From positions 1 through 64,000 of the forward strand of contig PMTF01000007.1 of assembly GCA_003167415.1 (NCBI GenBank): a DNA stretch of 64,000 nucleotides, given 5' to 3'. Shown here in pieces: positions 60,030-64,000 of this stretch; position 1 is the first letter of the stretch, and every line of letters begins with the position of its first letter. Position numbers and translations under genes: made by a program. The notes below the pieces were generated by a model. The model was not told the origin of the DNA. It made no database searches and was given only the letters and a program-made list of their open reading frames with translations. Source of the DNA: Acidimicrobiaceae bacterium. Its GTDB lineage: Bacteria > Actinomycetota > Acidimicrobiia > Acidimicrobiales > RAAP-2.

Positions 60030-60776
60030 CTGACGTTGTGACCGGACCGGCGGACAATTATCGCGGTGTTCGTCTTGCGACCGCATACTGACGAGAAGGA
60101 CTACTGTTTCTCAATACTTGCTCAAATCAGTTGAGTCGCCGCAACCAGTGACGGACGTCGAAGGTCAAGTGCGTCGAGCTTCGAACGATGTGACGGCCTT
60201 GGAATTCTCATGAATCCCAGGTCGACGAGACGCCGTCACGGTGTCAGATGAGCAGTCCTGTCGTCATCGGTTAAAGACCGATCACACCGTGCTCCTTGAG
60301 AGTGCGCAACGGGTGTCGAGAATGCACTCGATGAGAATCAGCGTCGTCGTTTCCAGTGTGCGTGCGGTTGTCGTCGTGCGCGCGCGGTGAGGAAAATCTG
60401 TTCCTCCGAAATCGCTATTACTACGTCGCTATCAGGCGATATACCCACTGAATGTGATTGCCAACCGTGCCGCAAAATTCATTCGAGACGTGGACCATCA
60501 CGCAAGGGCATGCTGGTGGTCCACCTCAGAGAGTTCTGAGAAGTGCCCTCGCGTGACGCGAGGCACCATGAGTGTGCCATCTGATTGTGCGTTTTCTTCT
60601 GACTTGATTGGAATTTGCGAGGAGATTGTCGGAGCGTTGTCGCACTGCGTCGATTACGGAACAGTTCGTTCACGACGTCGTGAATGATGTTCTTCGATCG
60701 TGCAGCATCATCAGTATCAAGCGGCGCGGATCGCTGTTTTCAACGGATGCGCGGACGAGAACGATCGTGCGACGGT
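60030..60776. other. Long non-coding region with several hairpins
   Basis: 747 bases between the exporter and the sortase, the longest gap in the window. No open frame here has a ribosome site or recognisable protein. A nested hairpin lies at about 60187-60240: GTGACGGC/GCCGTCAC around TGGAATTC-TCAT-GAATCCCA. GAGGAA/TTCCTC forms another near 60390. The densest structure is at 60490-60578 and is listed separately. Confidence 0.6.
60490..60578 (+). ncRNA. Candidate structured RNA with a possible pseudoknot
   Basis: Four pairings are packed into 89 bases: GTGGACCA/TGGTCCAC (60490-60497 with 60517-60524), CTCAGA/TCTGAG (60525-60530 with 60535-60540), CACGCAAGGGCA with TGCCCTCGCGTG (60499-60510 with 60544-60555, one mismatch), and GGCAC/GTGCC (60562-60566 with 60574-60578). 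The third joins the loop of the first to sequence beyond it, which means a pseudoknot or two alternative folds. GTTTTCTTCT follows at about 60591. No known RNA family is recognised, and the strand is a guess from the T-rich end. Confidence 0.35.
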
Positions 60777-61613
60777 CTACGACTTTATGAGCGCGGTGAA
60801 CACGACAATGTTGGAGAGGTAGTGACCCGTGCTCGGATCGAATATTCCCCCACAGGTGACGAGTTGGAGGGCGGGGTACGTACGTGAACCGTACACAAGC
60901 TGGTCCGGAAAGTTCGCCTTCTTGTACATTCGTACGCCAATGACCGCGAACACTAACTTGCGCCCGTCGGCCAACGTGACGTCCACGCGATTGCCAAGTT
61001 TCAACTTGTCCACGTAAAAAAAGACCGCGGGTCCGTGGTAGTTGTCGACGTGTCCCAGGATGACGGCCGAACCCTTTTGGCCCGGCGATCGGTCGCCGTT
61101 GTACCAACCGGGAACGGAGAAGTTCGTCGGAACGTTTACGGCTCCGTTCTTGTTGAGCGTCAATACGGACAATGGCACTGAGACACCAATTATCGGAATT
61201 GAAAGATGCACCGGTCGCGACCGCGGAATTGGACGCGCAACGTAGGTCGGTGGTGGAGATTTCTTATGCGCCAGACGAGACGAGAATGCCACTGTTTGAA
61301 TCTGCGGCGATGCGGGAGCCAAACTCGATGCGGGCTTGATGGTCGTGGTCGTGGTCGTGGTCGTCGTAGGCGCCGACACGGCTGGAGTGACCTCGATCGT
61401 GGTGGTCGTTGTAGCCGTCGTTGGCGAAGGAATGACAACTCCAGACGAGGGCAAGGAGACGACGCCTAACGACGAGATGAGGGTCGGACCCTTGGGTCGG
61501 CTATGGGGAATAAATATGATCCCCACAATCCCAAGGCTGATCAAAGCGAGAGAAACGGCCCACCACACTTTCTGTAGGGACCGTTTCTCTTTATGCGACT
61601 TCACATCGCCCAT
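60777..61613 (-). CDS. Sortase (class F/E-like)
   Basis: 278 residues: short basic head, membrane anchor (VWWAVSLALISLGIVGIIFI), a Thr/Ser/Pro-rich spacer with two poly-Thr tracts, then the sortase barrel. Catalytic His is in AVILGHVDNYHGPAVFFY and Cys in LQLVTCGGIFDPSTGHY; the third catalytic residue, an Arg, I cannot place with certainty since the segment after the Cys reads YLSNIVVFT. It should join surface proteins to the cell wall or to each other outside the membrane. It follows the gene of a Ser/Thr-rich surface protein by 15 bases on the same strand, its probable substrate. Confidence 0.85.
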   Translation of the reverse strand: MGDVKSHKEKRSLQKVWWAVSLALISLGIVGIIFIPHSRPKGPTLISSLGVVSLPSSGVVIPSPTTATTTTTIEVTPAVSAPTTTTTTTTTIKPASSLAPASPQIQTVAFSSRLAHKKSPPPTYVARPIPRSRPVHLSIPIIGVSVPLSVLTLNKNGAVNVPTNFSVPGWYNGDRSPGQKGSAVILGHVDNYHGPAVFFYVDKLKLGNRVDVTLADGRKLVFAVIGVRMYKKANFPDQLVYGSRTYPALQLVTCGGIFDPSTGHYLSNIVVFTALIKS

Positions 61614-61628
61614 TCTACTTTGACTTAA

Positions 61629-62129
61629 CTAAAGAACCCTTGCAGGTGCCTGACTCCGACGGCGAGCAATGATCACCATTTCAGCGAGGCCGGCAAAGAG
61701 AACCATTCCGCTGGCAGCCAATACGACACCGTTGTCAGACGATATTGACGCACCGCCAATACCTGTTCCGGGAGCACCCGATGGAATGGTCGCAGGTGGG
61801 AGCGTCGGTGACGTCGAGGCGGGCGACGTGGGCGGCGACGACTGAATCGTTGTCATTGCGACGGGCTGAGTCGTCGACGTGGTCGACGACGACGAAGAAC
61901 TGGACGAGCTCGGCTGAGTCGTTGGCGCCGTAGAGCTAGGCGTCGTGCTTGGAGCCGTCGTTGGAACGGTGAAACTGGCTGACGTCAGATCGCTCTCAAG
62001 GCTCAGCAGAGCGACGGTCGCGGGCCCTGACGCTCCCGAGGATCCGGCATACACGCTGAAGAACGAACCCACTAGGGCAACTGAGCCGAGGGCGACCACC
62101 ACCCGTCGAAGTACGCCGCCAACTGACAT
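61629..62129 (-). CDS. Secreted Ser/Thr-rich surface protein, probable sortase substrate
   Basis: About 166 residues from the ATG at 62129. A signal peptide (VLRRVVVALGSVALVGSFF) is followed by a small region, a long Ser/Thr/Pro tract (residues about 55-110, with nine Ser in a row) and a C-terminal sorting-type end: SGAPGTGIGG, hydrophobic helix VVLAASGMVLFAGLAEMVII and basic tail ARRRS. The motif APGTG stands where LPxTG is usual. The low-complexity part is probably a glycosylated wall-spanning stalk. The next gene on the strand is the sortase. Confidence 0.72.
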   Translation of the reverse strand: MSVGGVLRRVVVALGSVALVGSFFSVYAGSSGASGPATVALLSLESDLTSASFTVPTTAPSTTPSSTAPTTQPSSSSSSSSSTTSTTQPVAMTTIQSSPPTSPASTSPTLPPATIPSGAPGTGIGGASISSDNGVVLAASGMVLFAGLAEMVIIARRRSQAPARVL

Positions 62130-62344
62130 CAATTTATGCGCACGCTTCGCCCCGTACGTCCAAAGCGAAATTTCGAAGAACCGGTAAGAAAACAAGTGAT
62201 AGGGAGTCGTCTCGAAGGATCACTATCTTTTGGCATCAGGGATTTGAAGACATATTCACTGTTTTTTGATGCACCTAGTATCGTCAGCACCGAAGAACTT
62301 GTACCGACGCCTACTTTTCCGGGGCCCGACAAAAGCGACGAGAA

Positions 62345-63160
62345 ATGGCCAATCAATCTGAATCCTCTGGTGAATTAGCCAAAAACGTTGATCTCGTGGG
62401 AGAACTGACGAAGGCACTCGAGGGCGAGCAGTTTTTCTTGGTCTACCAACCGGAGATCGACCTACACTCCAACGCCTTCGTGGGGGTCGAGGCCCTCATT
62501 CGTTGGCGCCATCCGCAACGCGGAGTGCTGAGCCCCGACGCCTTCGTCCCCGAACTCGAATCCAGTGGATTGATAATGGCGGTCGGTCGTTGGGCCCTGG
62601 CCACCGCCTGTGCTCAGGGGGCTGAGTGGCATGACAAGGGATTTCGATTCACGGTGTCGGTCAATATCTCGGCCCGGCAGTTCGCGTGGAACGGTTTCGT
62701 CGATGAGGTGGAAGAAGTACTGACTTCAAGCCGCTTTCCCTCGGGACTCTTGGTGCTGGAGTTTGCCCTGCGTACGTTGTCGGGAGAACTGACCGATCGA
62801 CTCACCGAACTGACTCAATTGGGCGTGCGGTTGTCGGTCGACGATTTTGAACCGGGTCCGTCGCTCCTGAGCGATATTGAAAACCTACCTATTTCGGTTG
62901 TGAAGCTCGATCGACAATTCGTCGCGACGCTGTCTGACTCCCCGACGGGAGCTGAACTCGTGCACACTCTGGTCGACTGGGCGAAGAAGAGCAGATTGCA
63001 AATCGTGGCCTCCGGCATCGAAGACGCGGAACAACGTCAACGACTTCAGTTGGAAGAGATCGGAGTCGGCCAGGGCTACTTATTCTCCCGGCCCCATGAG
63101 GCGGCGGAAATCGATCGATACTTAGAAGACTTCTCAATCTTCTCGGGGAAGCCTCTTTGA
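62345..63160 (+). CDS. EAL-domain protein
   Basis: 271 residues, nearly all EAL domain. FLVYQPEIDL, GVEALIRWRHP (the EAL), SVNISARQF, VKLDRQFVATL, IVASGIEDAEQR and GQGYLFSRP keep several metal and substrate residues for c-di-GMP cleavage. Loop 6, usually DDFGTGYSSL, reads DDFEPGPSLL, and the LEVTE-like strand reads LEFALR, so activity may be low or lost and the protein may act as a c-di-GMP receptor. No GGDEF or sensor domain is attached. It is followed by a GAF/PAS gene on the same strand. Confidence 0.87.
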   Translation: MANQSESSGELAKNVDLVGELTKALEGEQFFLVYQPEIDLHSNAFVGVEALIRWRHPQRGVLSPDAFVPELESSGLIMAVGRWALATACAQGAEWHDKGFRFTVSVNISARQFAWNGFVDEVEEVLTSSRFPSGLLVLEFALRTLSGELTDRLTELTQLGVRLSVDDFEPGPSLLSDIENLPISVVKLDRQFVATLSDSPTGAELVHTLVDWAKKSRLQIVASGIEDAEQRQRLQLEEIGVGQGYLFSRPHEAAEIDRYLEDFSIFSGKPL

Positions 63161-63278
63161 TTCGACGCTTCTCTCGCCGCGATTCATCGCCCGGTCGACG
63201 TCCTGAAATCCGCACCCGGGCGATGGGAGCGCATTCGATCGTCGGTCCACATCACCCGGTCAGAATCGCGACACGAAG

Positions 63279-64000
63279 ATGAGTGCTCGAAAGGCTTCAT
63301 CGAATGACCAACACGAGGTAAATAGTCGCGATCTCGAGAATGCGACCTTGACGACCCACGACGCGGTTCGCCGGTCACAGCGCATCGCGATCCAGCTTCA
63401 TCAATTGATTGCCGCTTCCATCACGGTCACCACCTTGCGGAACGAGCAGGACATTTTGAAGAGTCTCGCCGGGAGCTTGCGAAAGGTGTTCGACGCCGAC
63501 GAGTCCGTCGTGTCACTCAATACTGGGCCGACGGCACCGCTGCGAGGCATCGCGCGTCGCGGCAAGAAAACGATCTGCGAAGTTCCCGCCAACGAGCAAT
63601 CCTCGGAGTATCCGACCACGTGGGAGGTGGGGAGTGAAACGCGGCTAGAGAACGGCTGGCTCGTGGCGCCAATCCTGGAGCGACGTGATCGCGCTCGCGG
63701 TGTCATTGCCGTTCGCCGCGGATTCGCCTTTGATGACGAGGACAAGGAGGTGCTCGCCTTGCTCGCCCAGATGGCCTCGAGCGCACTCGGAGCCGTCGAA
63801 CTCGGTCGAAACGTGGAGTCGAGCGAGGCACGTCTACGTGTCTTGATCGAGACCGCCCCGGTCGGCATCGTCGAAGCCGATGTCGAAGGGCGAGTGCGGT
63901 GGTGGAACCGTGCGGCCAGTGAAGTGTTCGCGTGGCCCGAGTTCGGCGAGGGATCCGATGGCCACGAGTCAAGTTTTCCCGAAGCGACATTGCCGGAGTT
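63279..64000 (+). CDS. GAF-PAS sensor protein, 3'-truncated by the window edge
   Basis: ATG 63279 opens a frame that is still open at 64000 (240 codons). Residues about 35-180 form a GAF domain (FDADESVVSL, ENGWLVAPILERRDRARGVI, FDDEDKEVLALLAQMASSAL); a PAS domain begins near residue 190 (RLRVLIETAPVGIVEADVEG, RWWNRAASEVFAW). The missing C-terminus would decide whether this is a histidine kinase, diguanylate cyclase or phosphatase. The EAL gene just upstream suggests a c-di-GMP link. Bases 63161-63278 between them hold no other signal. Confidence 0.8.
   Translation, partial: MSARKASSNDQHEVNSRDLENATLTTHDAVRRSQRIAIQLHQLIAASITVTTLRNEQDILKSLAGSLRKVFDADESVVSLNTGPTAPLRGIARRGKKTICEVPANEQSSEYPTTWEVGSETRLENGWLVAPILERRDRARGVIAVRRGFAFDDEDKEVLALLAQMASSALGAVELGRNVESSEARLRVLIETAPVGIVEADVEGRVRWWNRAASEVFAWPEFGEGSDGHESSFPEATLPE

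Noticed and set aside
60454-60687. 77-codon open frame in the long intergenic region
   Set aside because: No ribosome site, odd composition, and it covers the stem-rich sequence; coding is unlikely.
61330-61400. Repeated gtcgtg/gtggtc units as a CRISPR or tandem-repeat locus
   Set aside because: They are simple poly-Thr codons in the sortase spacer on the minus strand; no CRISPR array is visible in the window.

Overview
The window reads as a chromosomal segment of a high-GC Gram-positive bacterium, most likely an actinobacterium of the class Acidimicrobiia. The reasons are the actinobacterial-type QcrB at the left edge, two WhiB regulators, a DivIVA-domain protein, a UPF0182 membrane protein, a deazaflavin (F420)-type reductase, a class F/E-like sortase, and many genes that seem to start directly at a -10 box (leaderless transcripts). 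The class assignment is inference from gene content.

Layout. 1-10.9 kb: 3' part of qcrB, a complete histidine-degradation operon (hutG-hutH-hutU-hutI), a frameshifted acetyltransferase, and a MoxR ATPase/VWA pair. 11-22.8 kb: two whiB genes around a glutamate formimidoyltransferase gene, then a cell-envelope/proteolysis block: a DUF2342-like protein, a degenerate HtrA-like PDZ protein, a divergent MreB-like protein, a HEAT-repeat protein, a PDZ-Lon-like protease, a DivIVA-coiled-coil-MuF-like protein, and UPF0182 followed by a fibronectin III remnant. 22.9-26.6 kb: an initiator tRNA gene whose 3' 51 bases are repeated exactly 3.65 kb downstream, enclosing a small island with a PadR regulator, a membrane protein and an ABC exporter but no integrase. 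27-35.2 kb: a form II CoxL-type molybdenum hydroxylase (L, S, M subunits) with its maturation genes (CoxD/MoxR, CoxE/VWA, split XdhC, MocA-like, CoxG). 35.25-38.48 kb: a DNA segment bounded by 19-bp inverted repeats and TTA duplications, with an IS5-type transposase, a GNAT acetyltransferase and a TnpB nuclease. 38.5-41 kb: a Fic protein with a palindromic operator, and an alpha/beta hydrolase. 41-54.5 kb: central carbon metabolism: PEP synthase, phosphofructokinase, a GNAT/acyl-CoA ligase (ADP-forming) protein, and an operon of GAPDH with a four-gene 2-oxoacid:ferredoxin oxidoreductase, plus a PfkB-family kinase. 54.7-64 kb: DUF1905 protein, msrB-msrA, F420-type reductase, GerW-like protein, a second ABC exporter, a 750-base non-coding stretch with a compact set of stems, a sortase with its likely substrate, an EAL protein and the start of a GAF/PAS sensor.

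How they fit together. The Hut genes convert histidine to glutamate by way of formiminoglutamate, and the separate formimidoyltransferase gives a second, folate-linked exit. PEP synthase, the oxidoreductase and the ADP-forming ligase family join acetyl-CoA, pyruvate and PEP; GAPDH in the same operon suggests joint control of lower glycolysis/gluconeogenesis. No CRISPR array or classical defence locus is visible. The strongest unusual signals are the tRNA-bounded mini-island, the inverted-repeat-bounded IS5/GNAT/TnpB segment, the DivIVA-MuF fusion, and the structured non-coding region near 60.5 kb.
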